From: Methanothrix sp.
GTDB lineage: Archaea; Halobacteriota; Methanosarcinia; Methanotrichales; Methanotrichaceae
Direction of reading: 5' to 3'
Assembly: GCA_026394565.1 (NCBI GenBank)
Contig: JAPKYA010000045.1
Coordinates: forward strand, 1 to 64,000
DNA: 64,000 nt
The translations under genes were made by a program, and so were the position numbers. Of this stretch, positions 25,303-34,365 are shown in pieces. Within the stretch, counting starts at the first letter, position 1. The number at the start of each line of letters is the position of its first letter. The notes beneath the pieces are model-generated. The model saw only the letters and a list, made by a program, of their open reading frames with translations, was not told the DNA's origin and made no database searches.

Positions 25303-26439
25303 ATGCATAAATGCAATTTGATGAATAGGTCGCTGCTAATATTATTAATATGTTCGATATTTTTTATGAGCATTACGGCAACGGCATCTTATCCCAAGAC
25401 CTTTACCGATACTCAAGGTCGGGAGATCACTCTGGACAAGGCTGTAGAGAGGATAATCACCAGATCTCCGGACGAGGCCAGAATCGTAGTCGCTCTGGGC
25501 TACGGCGACAAACTGATAGCCGGAGAGCAGGCTACCAAGTCCTGCCTTTGCCCAACCACCTTCGAGAACTTTACAGAAGGATGTCTGGACTGCTACCACA
25601 CCATCATCGATGGTCGAATGCCCGATCTCCCAGAGATAAGCACCAGATACGATATTTATTATGAGAAGATTGCTGCCTTAAAGCCGGATATCATCTTCTG
25701 CTCAAGCTTGAAGGATGCCGAGGCCTTTGAGGATAAGATCGGCTGCCCCGTGGTTGTGTTAGGTGGACAGGGCTGGAACCTCGGAGACGACGGATATTTC
25801 AAGAGCATTCGAGTAGCCGGCGAGGCTCTGGATGTGGAGGACAAATCCGATGAGCTGGTCTCCTTTATCAAAGGCAAAGTGGACATGATAAAATCAGTAA
25901 CGGATAAAATCAAAGATGAGGACAAGCCGAAAGTCTACTTTGCCTCAAGAGGCGCTACAAAGGGCTTTTATGACCCGGTGGAAGGCAGGGACTTTACCCG
26001 CTCTGAGCCCAAATATGACCCCCTGACCATTGCCGGCGGAGTCAATGTGGCCTCCGAGGTCAACGGCTCGAGCGTCAACATCGCCCTGGAACAGATTATC
26101 GCCTGGGATCCTGAATATATTCTAATAACCAACGGAGATGCCGGAAACAACACCGGTCTCGACTTCATCAAGAACAGCCCGGAGCTGGCTTCCATCAATG
26201 CTGTCGAGAATGGCAAGGTCTATAATTGCTTCTCACCCCACTGCCGCGGCACGCCCCCAGACAGAAATCTGCTGAACATGATCTACATGGCCAAGCTGTT
26301 CTATCCTGAGGAATTCAAGGACCTCGATATCGAGAAAGAGGGCAATGAGATATTCAAGGCCTTCCTGGGAGTGGACAACGTCTTTACTGAATATGCCGAT
26401 TACCTGGTCTGGCCCAGAGAGTATCTTGACAGCCTATAG
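25303..26439 (+). CDS. ABC transporter substrate-binding protein (corrinoid/iron class)
   Basis: 378 residues: signal segment SLLILLICSIFFMSITATAS, then a class III binding protein starting FTDTQGREITLDKAVERII. An unusual insertion with four cysteines (CLCPTTF...GCLDC) in the first lobe and another (FSPHCRG) near the end may form metal sites or disulfides. First gene of a five-gene operon with methyltransferase, stomatin, permease and ATPase. It is a paralogue of 10108-11163. Confidence 0.8.
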   Translation: MHKCNLMNRSLLILLICSIFFMSITATASYPKTFTDTQGREITLDKAVERIITRSPDEARIVVALGYGDKLIAGEQATKSCLCPTTFENFTEGCLDCYHTIIDGRMPDLPEISTRYDIYYEKIAALKPDIIFCSSLKDAEAFEDKIGCPVVVLGGQGWNLGDDGYFKSIRVAGEALDVEDKSDELVSFIKGKVDMIKSVTDKIKDEDKPKVYFASRGATKGFYDPVEGRDFTRSEPKYDPLTIAGGVNVASEVNGSSVNIALEQIIAWDPEYILITNGDAGNNTGLDFIKNSPELASINAVENGKVYNCFSPHCRGTPPDRNLLNMIYMAKLFYPEEFKDLDIEKEGNEIFKAFLGVDNVFTEYADYLVWPREYLDSL

Positions 26440-26453
26440 GGGGGTTGGAAGAA

Positions 26454-27311
26454 ATGACCGGAATCATTAATTGGGACGAGCTGTGGAAGGCCACCCATAA
26501 AAGGGGATTCGCCCACCATGGAAAAGATATGGTCTCCCACTGGGATGCCAGAGCCAAGGAATTCAATAAAAGGGTCATGAAGAATAAGGAGAAGTCGAAC
26601 CGTCAGGTGGCAATGCTCAGCCTATCAACTGATGAGACCGTCCTGGACGTAGGAGCCGGCACCGGCCGGCTGTCCATACCCATGGCCCGCCTGGCTAAAA
26701 GCGTGACCGCTCTCGATCAATCGGAGGGGATGCTCTCCTGCCTGCAGGAGAATGTGGCTTCTGAAGGCATAAAGAACATCCACTGCATCCAGAAGAACTG
26801 GCAGGACGTGGGCGAAGGAGAGCTGGTGCAGCATGATGTGGTTATCTCCTCCAACTCTCTGGGCGTCTATGATCTGAGGGCGGCTCTGGCCAAAATGGAT
26901 TCTCTGGCCAAAAGGGCGGTCTACATCTTCACCTTTGCCGACGGCAAGAGGGATGACGGATTTAGACAGTTCATGAAGGCGGGAAAAGAGGAGAGAGACG
27001 GAGGGCATGGCAGACATGGCAGGAATGAGATCGGTCCCGCAGGCTATCTCATGATCTACAACCTGCTCGCCGATATGGGAATTCTTGCCGATATCAAGGT
27101 CATGCAGTGGCATTCCAAAGAGCAATACAAGAGCCTCGATGAAGCCGTAGCCGAGTGGAAAGGGATGCATGAGCTGCCCGCCGAGAAGGAGCCGGAACTG
27201 CGGGAGTTTCTCTTGCAAAAGCTGGTCAAGGATGAAGAGGGACTTTGCCTGCACCGCTGTCATAAGCAGGTCTTGATCTCCTGGCAAAAGGGCGAGGCCC
27301 TCCCCGCCTAG
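26454..27311 (+). CDS. SAM-dependent methyltransferase
   Basis: 285 residues. Motif I is VLDVGAGTGRLSIPMARL, motif II VTALDQSEGM, motif IV HDVVISSNSLGVYD. It shares its N terminus (NWDELWKATHKRG) and overall layout with the 20108-20959 protein. It contains a His-rich stretch (GHGRHGRNE), a plausible metal site. I chose ATG at 26454; TTG at 26445 is also open. It lies 14 nt after the binding-protein gene. The substrate is unknown; modification of the imported ligand or a metallophore is conceivable. Confidence 0.75.
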   Translation: MTGIINWDELWKATHKRGFAHHGKDMVSHWDARAKEFNKRVMKNKEKSNRQVAMLSLSTDETVLDVGAGTGRLSIPMARLAKSVTALDQSEGMLSCLQENVASEGIKNIHCIQKNWQDVGEGELVQHDVVISSNSLGVYDLRAALAKMDSLAKRAVYIFTFADGKRDDGFRQFMKAGKEERDGGHGRHGRNEIGPAGYLMIYNLLADMGILADIKVMQWHSKEQYKSLDEAVAEWKGMHELPAEKEPELREFLLQKLVKDEEGLCLHRCHKQVLISWQKGEALPA

Positions 27312-27323
27312 GAGGACAAGTCA

Positions 27324-28106
27324 ATGGTTTCCATTCCTCTTCTGGCCGGATCGGCTCTCGTGCTGGGACTTTTGGCCTCATCCATTCGGGTAATAAGACA
27401 GTACGAGCGAGCGGTTATATTTCGCCTGGGAAAGATCAAGAAGGAGAGAGGCCCAGGCCTCTTTCCTCTCATTCCCCTCGTGGATAAAATGGTGCGAGTG
27501 GACATGAGGGTGAGAGAGCTGGATGTTCCCAAGCAGACGGTGATTTCCAGAGACAACGTGACCCTCGAGGTGGATGCGGTCATCTACTACAAAGTAGTGG
27601 ACGCCACCAGAGCCATCATAGAGGTGGAGGACTTCGAGGCGGCCACCCTTCTCCTGGCTCAGACCACCTTGCGCGACATTCTGGGCCAAAATGAGCTGGA
27701 CACCATCCTCTCCGATAGAGACGACCTCAATAAGAGGATCAAGGATATACTGGATTCGACCACAGAGCCCTGGGGCATGCGTGTTGTGATGGTTACCATG
27801 AGGGACGTCTCGCTGCCTGAAAACATGCTGCGCGCCATTGCCAGGCAGGCAGAGGCGGAACGAGAGAAGAGGGCCCGCATAATTTTGGCGGAAGGAGAGT
27901 TCCAGGCCTCCAAGAAGATGAACGAGGCTGCCGACATGTATGAGAACAAGCCCAGCGCCTTGAAGCTGCGCGAGTTTCAGACTCTGACGGAGATCGCTAA
28001 GGAGAAGAACCTCATTGTGGTCTCGATCGGATCAGATGAAGGTCACAAGAATTCGGACCTTCCTCTTTTTATGGGGCTGGCCAGGGCGGCTGCTGGTAAT
28101 AAATGA
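27324..28106 (+). CDS. SPFH/stomatin-like membrane protein
   Basis: 260 residues: an N-terminal hydrophobic hairpin (1-20), then the SPFH domain (YERAVIFRLGKIKKERGPGLF, VTLEVDAVIYYKV), a helical stretch AEAEREKRARIILAEGE, and the stomatin C terminus. Stomatins scaffold membrane microdomains and are usually paired with an NfeD protease-like partner. Here no NfeD is present; the gene overlaps the importer permease by 4 nt instead, which suggests a role in organising or regulating this transporter. Confidence 0.82.
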   Translation: MVSIPLLAGSALVLGLLASSIRVIRQYERAVIFRLGKIKKERGPGLFPLIPLVDKMVRVDMRVRELDVPKQTVISRDNVTLEVDAVIYYKVVDATRAIIEVEDFEAATLLLAQTTLRDILGQNELDTILSDRDDLNKRIKDILDSTTEPWGMRVVMVTMRDVSLPENMLRAIARQAEAEREKRARIILAEGEFQASKKMNEAADMYENKPSALKLREFQTLTEIAKEKNLIVVSIGSDEGHKNSDLPLFMGLARAAAGNK

Positions 28107-29233
28107 CGAGCTTTCGGACGCTCTTCTTCCAGGGAAAGCCCGATGCAGGCCTCTCTCGGGCCAGGAGGGCCGGCAAGAAGAGCAATCCGGAGATGGCTCA
28201 CGAGAGATTTAAATTCATCAGGATTTTCTTCGTGCTGGGCATTGTCGGCCTGCTGGTCCTGCTCACCGGAATCATAATAACGCTAGGGCCCCTGAACATA
28301 TCGGTAATCGATTCCTATTCCGCGCTGCTGGCCCGCTTTTGGCCCGGCCACTTCTCGGTGGATGCCCTTATATCCCGTGTGGTCTGGAACATCCGCTTTC
28401 CCCGCATTCTGGGCGGGATTATGGCCGGATTCGGCCTGGGAATATGCGGCTGCGTGATGCAGGCCGTGCTTAAGAATCCCCTGGCCAGCCCATTTACCCT
28501 GGGCATTACCGCAGGAGCGCAGTTCGGCATATCCGTCGCGGCAGTTATCGGCTTTTCCATTCTGGGAGGGCCATATTTCATAATCGGCAATGCTTTTGCC
28601 TGCGCCCTGCTCTGCTCTCTCTTCATCATCGGCCTTGCGGCCATCAAGGGAGCCAGCTCTGAGAATTTAGTATTAGCAGGCATCGCCGTGAACTACTTCT
28701 TCACAGCCATGAGCCAACTGCTCAAGTATTTTGCCAGCGATGAGCAGCTTCGCCTCATGACCAACTGGGGCATGGGAGACCTGGCCGCCTTCTCCTGGAC
28801 CAACTCACAGCTTCTGCTGGTCATATTCATCATCTGCATCCCCCTGCTCATGACCAAATGCTGGGACCTGAACATCATGACCGCCGGTGATGAGACCGCC
28901 AAGAGCATTGGCGTCAATGCCGAGAGGACGCGCATATTCATCATGGTGGTCAGCAGCCTGCTCGTTGCCACCATTGTCTGCTTCATGGGCACAATCGCCT
29001 TCGTGGGACTGGTAGCACCTCATATGGCCCGAATGGTCATTGGCGGAGACCATCGCTTTCTCATTCCCGCCTCGGGAGTGCTGGGTGCTTTGGTTCTCAT
29101 GTCGGCGGACGCAGTGGGAATGAATCTGATTGCACCTACCATCATACCCACAGGGATTATGACCTCAATTGTGGGCGTTCCCTTCTTCATGTATCTCATG
29201 ATGAAGGGCAAGAGAAAGGAGTTTTGGACATGA
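28103..29233 (+). CDS. ABC transporter permease, BtuC/FecCD family
   Basis: 376 residues, about ten transmembrane helices. Family marks: WNIRFPRILGGIMAGFGLG, MQAVLKNPLASPFTLGITAGAQFG, SIGVNAERTR in the coupling region, and FVGLVAPHMARM. Typical length is about 340; the extra N-terminal 35 residues are basic. Intact, unlike the homologue at 11190-11526. It imports corrinoids, haem or siderophores with 25303 and 29230. Confidence 0.85.
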   Translation: MTSFRTLFFQGKPDAGLSRARRAGKKSNPEMAHERFKFIRIFFVLGIVGLLVLLTGIIITLGPLNISVIDSYSALLARFWPGHFSVDALISRVVWNIRFPRILGGIMAGFGLGICGCVMQAVLKNPLASPFTLGITAGAQFGISVAAVIGFSILGGPYFIIGNAFACALLCSLFIIGLAAIKGASSENLVLAGIAVNYFFTAMSQLLKYFASDEQLRLMTNWGMGDLAAFSWTNSQLLLVIFIICIPLLMTKCWDLNIMTAGDETAKSIGVNAERTRIFIMVVSSLLVATIVCFMGTIAFVGLVAPHMARMVIGGDHRFLIPASGVLGALVLMSADAVGMNLIAPTIIPTGIMTSIVGVPFFMYLMMKGKRKEFWT

Positions 29234-30018
29234 TGATCAAGCTTCAGGCCAAAAAGATTATCTTCGGCTACACCAGCCACCCAATTCTTGATAATGTGGA
29301 CTTTGAGATAGCCCCATCAAAGCTTGTCACCATCGTAGGACCAAACGGTTCCGGCAAGTCAACCCTGATCAAGTGCATGGACAGGATTGTTTCTCCGCAG
29401 GGAGGCAGCATCCTCATCGACCGGAAGGATGTGACCAATATGGGCAGGATGGATATGGCCAGATACCTATCCTATGTGCCGCAAAGCTCGGTGCGCATCT
29501 TTCCCACCAATGTCTTTGACACTATACTCATGGGCAGAAGGCCCCATATCGGATGGCTGGGAAGCGATAAGGACGAGAAGAAGGTCTGGGATGTTCTGAG
29601 GCTGCTTGATATCGAGAGTCTGGCCATGAGAAACTTCAGTGAGCTTTCCGGCGGCCAGCAGCAGAAGGTCTTGATTGCCAGAGCGCTGGTTCAGGAGGCA
29701 GAGGTGATGCTTCTGGATGAGCCCACCAGCAATCTCGATATCTGGCACCAACTGGATGTTATGAATATAATTCGGGATGTGGTTAAGAAAAAGGAGATCA
29801 CTGCCATCATGGCTCTGCACGACCTCAACTTGGCCTCATACTATTCGGATCGCATCATCATGATGAAGAAGGGAAAGATCGTGGCCGCCGGCGATCCCCA
29901 TTCAGTGATCACGGAGGAGAACATAGCTTCTGTTTATAGGGTGGAAGCTGCGGTACGAAGTCTATCTGATAGACCGATGATCATGCCTTTGCGGCAGATC
30001 CGGGAGGCCAAAGCTTAA
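29230..30018 (+). CDS. ABC transporter ATPase, BtuD/FepC family
   Basis: 262 residues: Walker A GPNGSGKSTLI, Q-loop YVPQSS, signature LSGGQQQKVL, Walker B VMLLDEPT, H-loop ALHDLN. I chose ATG at 29230, overlapping the permease stop (ATGA); TTG at 29224 is also open. Completes the five-gene importer operon. Confidence 0.86.
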   Translation: MMIKLQAKKIIFGYTSHPILDNVDFEIAPSKLVTIVGPNGSGKSTLIKCMDRIVSPQGGSILIDRKDVTNMGRMDMARYLSYVPQSSVRIFPTNVFDTILMGRRPHIGWLGSDKDEKKVWDVLRLLDIESLAMRNFSELSGGQQQKVLIARALVQEAEVMLLDEPTSNLDIWHQLDVMNIIRDVVKKKEITAIMALHDLNLASYYSDRIIMMKKGKIVAAGDPHSVITEENIASVYRVEAAVRSLSDRPMIMPLRQIREAKA

Positions 30019-30029
30019 TGAAGAAAAAA

Positions 30030-30475
30030 AATGATTGGCGATTCTTGAGAACCGCGAGGAAGTCCTTATAATCGTGCTCGTAGTAGCTCTGCAGACGGGT
30101 CTTGGGCGTGAGGTCTTCCACCTTTCCCCCCCAGGTAGCTCTCCAGCCAGCCCAGGAAGCCTTTGATCTCCTGGCTAGCTTCTGCTTGTTCATCTCCAGC
30201 ATTCTTTCCACCAGAAAGGCTAGCCTGGTCGTGCACCACATCCGACTGCTCCCGCTCGGTGATGTTGTTGTCCACCGCGTCCTTGGGCAGGCAGGCCTCC
30301 ATCTGGGCCCAGGGTCTCGGCGTGCTTGCCCCCGGCATAGAGCTGCTGGCGGGGCTGGGCGGGCGCGCTCGGGCGCGGGGGTTGTGGAATCGACTATCTG
30401 AGAGAATTTTAAAGGCCTTTTCGCTTTGAACAGGCAAGTTTTAAATATAAATGTTACTAGAATATGAATGGGCAT
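30030..30475 (-). pseudogene. C-terminal fragment of a type IIG restriction-modification enzyme
   Basis: Coding resemblance switches between two minus-strand frames: VDNNITEREQSDVVHD in one, LAFLVERMLEMNKQKL in the next, EIKGFLGWLESYLGGK back in the first, then KVEDLTPKTRLQSYYEHDY and FLAVLKNRQ. Joined, they resemble the C-terminal end of Eco57I-like methylase-restriction proteins. At least three frameshifts and no N-terminal part mean it is dead. It borders an IS21 element. Confidence 0.5.
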
Positions 30476-30575
30476 TGATATGATCGCATGCGTCTTCGGT
30501 TAATGTATCCGCCGATCCCAATTTGACCCCCTTAGATAACTAACCTATCTCATCGAGTATAAAGCTCACGTCTCT

Positions 30576-31283
30576 TTACCTTCTGCGGAAGCTCTTTCCG
30601 TTCATGTTCAGTATCAGTGCGTGGTGGGTAATCCGATCCAGAATTGCTGCGGTTAGAGTTCGGTCATGGAACACCTTCACCCAATCCGAGAATCCCAGAT
30701 TCGATGTAATGATAGTACTCATAGTCTCGTATCGCGTTGCAAGCAATTGAAAGAGCAATTCCGCACCTGCAAGATCAAATGTAACGTACCCGAACTCATC
30801 GATTATAAGAAGATCGATCTTTTTGAACTGCCTGATATAAATCGATAGCCTGTTCTCGTTTCTTGCCTCGATCATCTCATTGATCAAGGCCGCTGCCGTG
30901 CGAAATGTCACTCGATAATTCACCTCACAGGCTCGGATTCCTACTGCAATTGCCATATGAGTCTTGCCCGTCCCAGAATTTCCAATGAGAATGACATTCC
31001 TCCGCTCCTTGAGAAAAGTGAGTGCTTTTAATGCCGGAATTTCTTCTCTCCCATCTTGCGGCAGATCATCCAGCAATAGGTCTTCGAACCGCTTCTTTGT
31101 CGGAAAACCCGCTTGGCGAAGTGATCTCATCTGACGACTGAGGTACCTCTTATCAAGTTCTGCCTGGAGAGCTGAGGTCAAGAACTGATTCAGGTCAGGA
31201 TTATCTGGCTGGTATTCCTGCACATAAGCGTGAACACCGCTCAGTCTCAACTGCTTGCAGAGTTCTGAGAATGTCAAGTCCAC
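30576..31283 (-). CDS. istB: IS21 helper ATPase IstB
   Basis: 235 residues: Walker A GNSGTGKTHMA, Walker B LLIIDEFGY, sensor TSNLGFSDW, and the family C terminus ILDRITHHALILNMNGKSFR. IstB acts as an AAA+ target-selection ATPase with IstA. Complete. Starts 4 nt after the istA stop. Confidence 0.9.
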   Translation of the reverse strand: MDLTFSELCKQLRLSGVHAYVQEYQPDNPDLNQFLTSALQAELDKRYLSRQMRSLRQAGFPTKKRFEDLLLDDLPQDGREEIPALKALTFLKERRNVILIGNSGTGKTHMAIAVGIRACEVNYRVTFRTAAALINEMIEARNENRLSIYIRQFKKIDLLIIDEFGYVTFDLAGAELLFQLLATRYETMSTIITSNLGFSDWVKVFHDRTLTAAILDRITHHALILNMNGKSFRRR

Positions 31284-31286
31284 AGC

Positions 31287-32781
31287 TTATCCCTCCATGA
31301 TCCGATCAAAGGCGGCAAGATCCGGTTCCAAAACTGCAAATCCTCCTTTGAAGTCAAATGGCTCAACCATCAGAACATCCGTTTTGTGAAGAAAGAACCT
31401 GATACTGTCACAGGTTGGATGAATATTCTGTTCGTTCAAGATGGCCAGGGCGGCTGAGAGCGCTTCGGGCGACGTTTCACGCATCAGGTCAAGAATCGGC
31501 AAATTTTTTTTTGGATCATCCTGGTAATAGCAGTTGAACATATCCCGGATCAGCTCATCTACTTGAGCCAGAACCCTGGAATTTGGAAGCGCACCTGGCT
31601 TGCGATGAAATGTCTTGATGTAATGAGTGATATCCAGCGAATACCTCTGTTTGCCGGTTAATCGACGGTGGGACGCAATGATACCGTTTCCATCAAGAAA
31701 CTCGATCCGGTCAACCAATATTTTCAGGGTGATATGCCGCGGACGATATGTGTCCGGGACAGAATAGAAGTTCCCGTCGAACTTCACCAGTGAATATCGG
31801 GAGATGGTCGCACGTTTCAGTTCGTAGTTCTCATACTCAAGCATCGGCATGAGGTGCATTTGATCTCGCTCTTGATCGAGGCCTTGAACCGGCACATTCG
31901 GACGGCGATAAACCGGGTGGGTGTTTATCTCGACGAGCCGCATTCTGAGCCATTCCATAGTCTCTTCGAGGGACGTAAACGTACTTTTTTCACCGAAGGT
32001 GGTTCGTCGAACGTAGCCTACACTTTCTTCATCTGTACCCTTTCTCGTTGGATGAAGCCGGATTGCAGACACACGGACAAAAACCGGAATGCATGGAAAA
32101 CTCCAAAAACTTGTCATTGAGCTGCCGTTTTCGCGAATCATAAACAACAGCCATTCTATCATAGAAGATCGTCTCAGGAACTGAGCCGATCTCATGGAAA
32201 AATTCGATGTGAGCCTGAATCACCTCCAGACGGGTCGACCGATGATAGAGGCGAGCAAATCGATAGAGGGAAAAGGGCAGAACAAAAACTGCAAGATAGA
32301 ATTTCAGCCATACCCCTCCGATGCTGAGAGAAACTTCACCCCAGTCGAATTCAGCTCGCTGGCCAACACGCGGCTCTTGCAGGATGAACACCTCTCGGGG
32401 AGCGTTGGTGCGTTTCCAGCGAACAACTTCATCTTTAACGCTGGTGTACCCGATTTTGTGGCCATCTCTGACGAGAAGCTCCCAGATTCGTTTGGCGGTG
32501 AGTCGTTGTTTTCTGGGGTGTCCGAGGTTGGACTCAAGATACTGGTGGATCTTCTGGCGGACGGGTTCAGTGAGGACGCGCGAGGGCTGAACGATCTTTC
32601 TATCTTTGGGCAGGATTTCGTCAGCCAATCCATCTTGTACATCTTTGACCTGATGCACGTACTTTTTCGCGGTATTCCGGGATATGCTCAGTTCGCGGGC
32701 TACTCTTTTGTAGGACTTGTGGAGTTCGTACAAATCAACGATTCTACGTATATCTGTCATCGTTTTCACCTTTGTGCCCAC
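31287..32781 (-). pseudogene. istA: IS21 transposase IstA, frameshifted
   Basis: The first part (32781 to about 32040) holds the HTH (ARELSISRNTAKKYV) and the start of the DDE domain (AEFDWGEVSLSI, D1; FYDRMAVVYD, D2). Near 32040, after CNPASSNEKG, the frame ends in a TGA. The remainder continues one base over with EESVGYVRRTTF through to the C-terminal domain at 31287. One extra base explains it. A programmed shift is unlikely, because the change is +1 and lacks the usual A-rich slippery site. Confidence 0.85.
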
Positions 32782-32879
32782 CTCTCGGAATGCTTGGAGA
32801 GGGAAGGCTTTCCTTCTTAGGGGGGGTCAAAAACGAATCGGCGTTTCCTTAAATAGGGGGGTCAAAATTGAGTCGGCGA

Positions 32880-33212
32880 AAACAGGAAGATATTGTTACC
32901 ATTATAACTATACTTGGGATAGCATCCCTCGCCTCCCTCTATCTATGGATACTGTTTCACCCTTGAGGTGGTCTGGCGAGAAAGTACATTGAGACTCGGA
33001 GGTGGTGCATTTGGCGATAATCGTTCGCGACGAAGCCTTTCTCGCCAAGGGCTTTTTGACCATTCATGATATTTAGCCCTTTCGGGAAATACCTGTTTAT
33101 AAGACTAAGGCATCTCTTTTCCATAATAGCAAGAACAATTTATGTCAAATCTTCCATAGTCTTTAATACTGATGAAGGCAGACCAAGAGGCAAAAAAAGG
33201 CCCGGCGAGCAA
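32880..33212. other. intergenic, with orphan transmembrane tail next to the IS
   Basis: Directly after the IS right end, the frame ending at 32963 reads EDIVTIITILGIASLASLY and a few more residues, like the C-terminal membrane anchor of a surface protein cut off by the IS insertion. The remainder up to 33212 holds no supported gene, although a frame is open from 33066. Confidence 0.3.
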
Positions 33213-33662
33213 ATGCCCAGCGTCAAATATACCCGAATAGAAATAACCCAAGAAGCATACATGGCTTTAGAAGCGGAAGCCATTCTCCAAGGGAAGACCT
33301 TGAAGAAACTCGCGTCAGAAATGATATTGAATGGGGCTTCTAAGAAGGCTTTAAATTTTGTCCAGGAATCTACGGTTTCAATCGAAGCCAACTTGAATTT
33401 TAGCAGAGATAAACTATCAAGAGTGATAAACGATATAGGCACAACAAAGATAAACATCGATGAGGGCGTTATGGAGAACGTCCAGAAGAGTTTAGTTGAT
33501 GAAGGCTATCAAGGAGCAATGTTATATGTGGCTCAACATACGGCATCGATGCAACGCGACGAGCTCTTTAGGATATTGACAACCTGTCAGCTCAATAAAG
33601 TGCCTTCGTCGATGGCTGTGGATATCATTAAGAGTATGAGGAGAATGCAGGGTGGCAAATAA
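33213..33662 (+). CDS. hypothetical protein with ribbon-helix-helix-like N terminus
   Basis: 149 residues from ATG at 33213. The first about 45 residues (YTRIEITQEAYMALEAEAILQGKTLKKLASEMIL) resemble a CopG/MetJ-type fold, and the rest is helical. The frame is open from 33066, but that part is not protein-like. Possibly a regulator or antitoxin; no partner gene is adjacent. More AT-rich than the metabolic genes. Confidence 0.5.
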   Translation: MPSVKYTRIEITQEAYMALEAEAILQGKTLKKLASEMILNGASKKALNFVQESTVSIEANLNFSRDKLSRVINDIGTTKINIDEGVMENVQKSLVDEGYQGAMLYVAQHTASMQRDELFRILTTCQLNKVPSSMAVDIIKSMRRMQGGK

Positions 33663-33769
33663 GCATCAACAATATTCAAGTCCATCAATCGCAGGATCGC
33701 GAAGGACGGTGTGGGAAGTCACCAGCCTTCCGGCCGATCTCGCCAATTGATGGAGGCCGGAGAAGCATC

Positions 33770-33943
33770 TCATCTCATCCTGCACTTTTTATTGTAATGC
33801 GGACATTTGGTATTGGTGCAGACGTTCTCTTTGGCGGATTGTGTGATCTGCATGAGCATCAAATCCAGGCGGTCGATCACAGCAATGTCTGCAGATGCTC
33901 CAGTCGCGTCAGAGAAAGTAGTAAGAATGGTGAAGGGATGCAT
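33770..33943 (-). CDS. small cysteine-containing protein
   Basis: 57 residues read from ATG at 33943 to TGA at 33770-33772. The C-terminal end ENVCTNTKCPHYNKKCRMR has a Cys/His pattern typical of a compact zinc site, and the N-terminal half is helical (VIDRLDLMLMQITQ). A plus-strand frame across the same bases (33797-33991) shows no such pattern and I rejected it. No ribosome-binding site; possibly leaderless. Function unknown. Confidence 0.45.
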   Translation of the reverse strand: MHPFTILTTFSDATGASADIAVIDRLDLMLMQITQSAKENVCTNTKCPHYNKKCRMR

Positions 33944-34014
33944 AAACGAATGTTTAATTGGATGAAGATGGTAGCGATTATGATAATATAATGCTCTAAG
34001 GAGACGAAAAACCT

Positions 34015-34275
34015 ATGTTTAATACCAAAAGGAAGAATGAGAAGGGGGAAGTTGAAGTAGCGATTTGCCCGCTGTGCAAATTACGGTTAGAATTTATAGG
34101 TGCTCCGATGGTAAGGTGTTATTCCACTGGGCAAACGTATGAGCCGGAGCAAATTACGTGGGTTCTGGAATCAAAGGTTTCGAAAGAAACCGGATACGAC
34201 GTGGAGAACATAAGAGGAAACGACAAAGAGCAGGATTTCTTGCCTAACGCGCATGCAGCGGAAGATAAGAAATAG
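34015..34275 (+). CDS. small zinc-ribbon protein
   Basis: 86 residues. CPLCKLRLEFIGAPMVRC gives a C-x2-C ... C arrangement of a partial zinc ribbon, followed by a charged tail. AAGGAGA precedes ATG at 34015. It lies 90 bp upstream of the NfnA-like gene; co-transcription is possible. Function unknown. Confidence 0.55.
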   Translation: MFNTKRKNEKGEVEVAICPLCKLRLEFIGAPMVRCYSTGQTYEPEQITWVLESKVSKETGYDVENIRGNDKEQDFLPNAHAAEDKK

Positions 34276-34365
34276 GGATGAAAAGATAACGATGCAACCA
34301 GACTGGCAGATTGATCATTTTATTATCGCCCAACAAGATGTACACGAGGACTCGCTGAGGTTCGC

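Larger units (their letters stand above)
30509..32879 (-). mobile_element. IS21-family insertion sequence
   Basis: About 2.37 kb with istA and istB on the minus strand. The ends are imperfect inverted repeats: left CGCCGAT..TTTGACCCCC from about 30510, right GGGGGGTCAAAATTG..CGGCG ending 32878. A second copy of the right-end sequence (GGGGGGTCAAAAACGAATCGGCG-like, 32821-32843) lies just inside, as usual for IS21. No clear target duplication was found. The istA frameshift makes it non-autonomous. Confidence 0.8.

Noticed and set aside
32029..32060. Programmed frameshift in istA
   Set aside because: The change needed is +1, no A-rich slippery site is present, and IS21 istA is not known to use one; a mutation is simpler.
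33797..33991. 64-codon plus-strand ORF
   Set aside because: The opposite strand encodes a more convincing cysteine-patterned protein (33770-33943).
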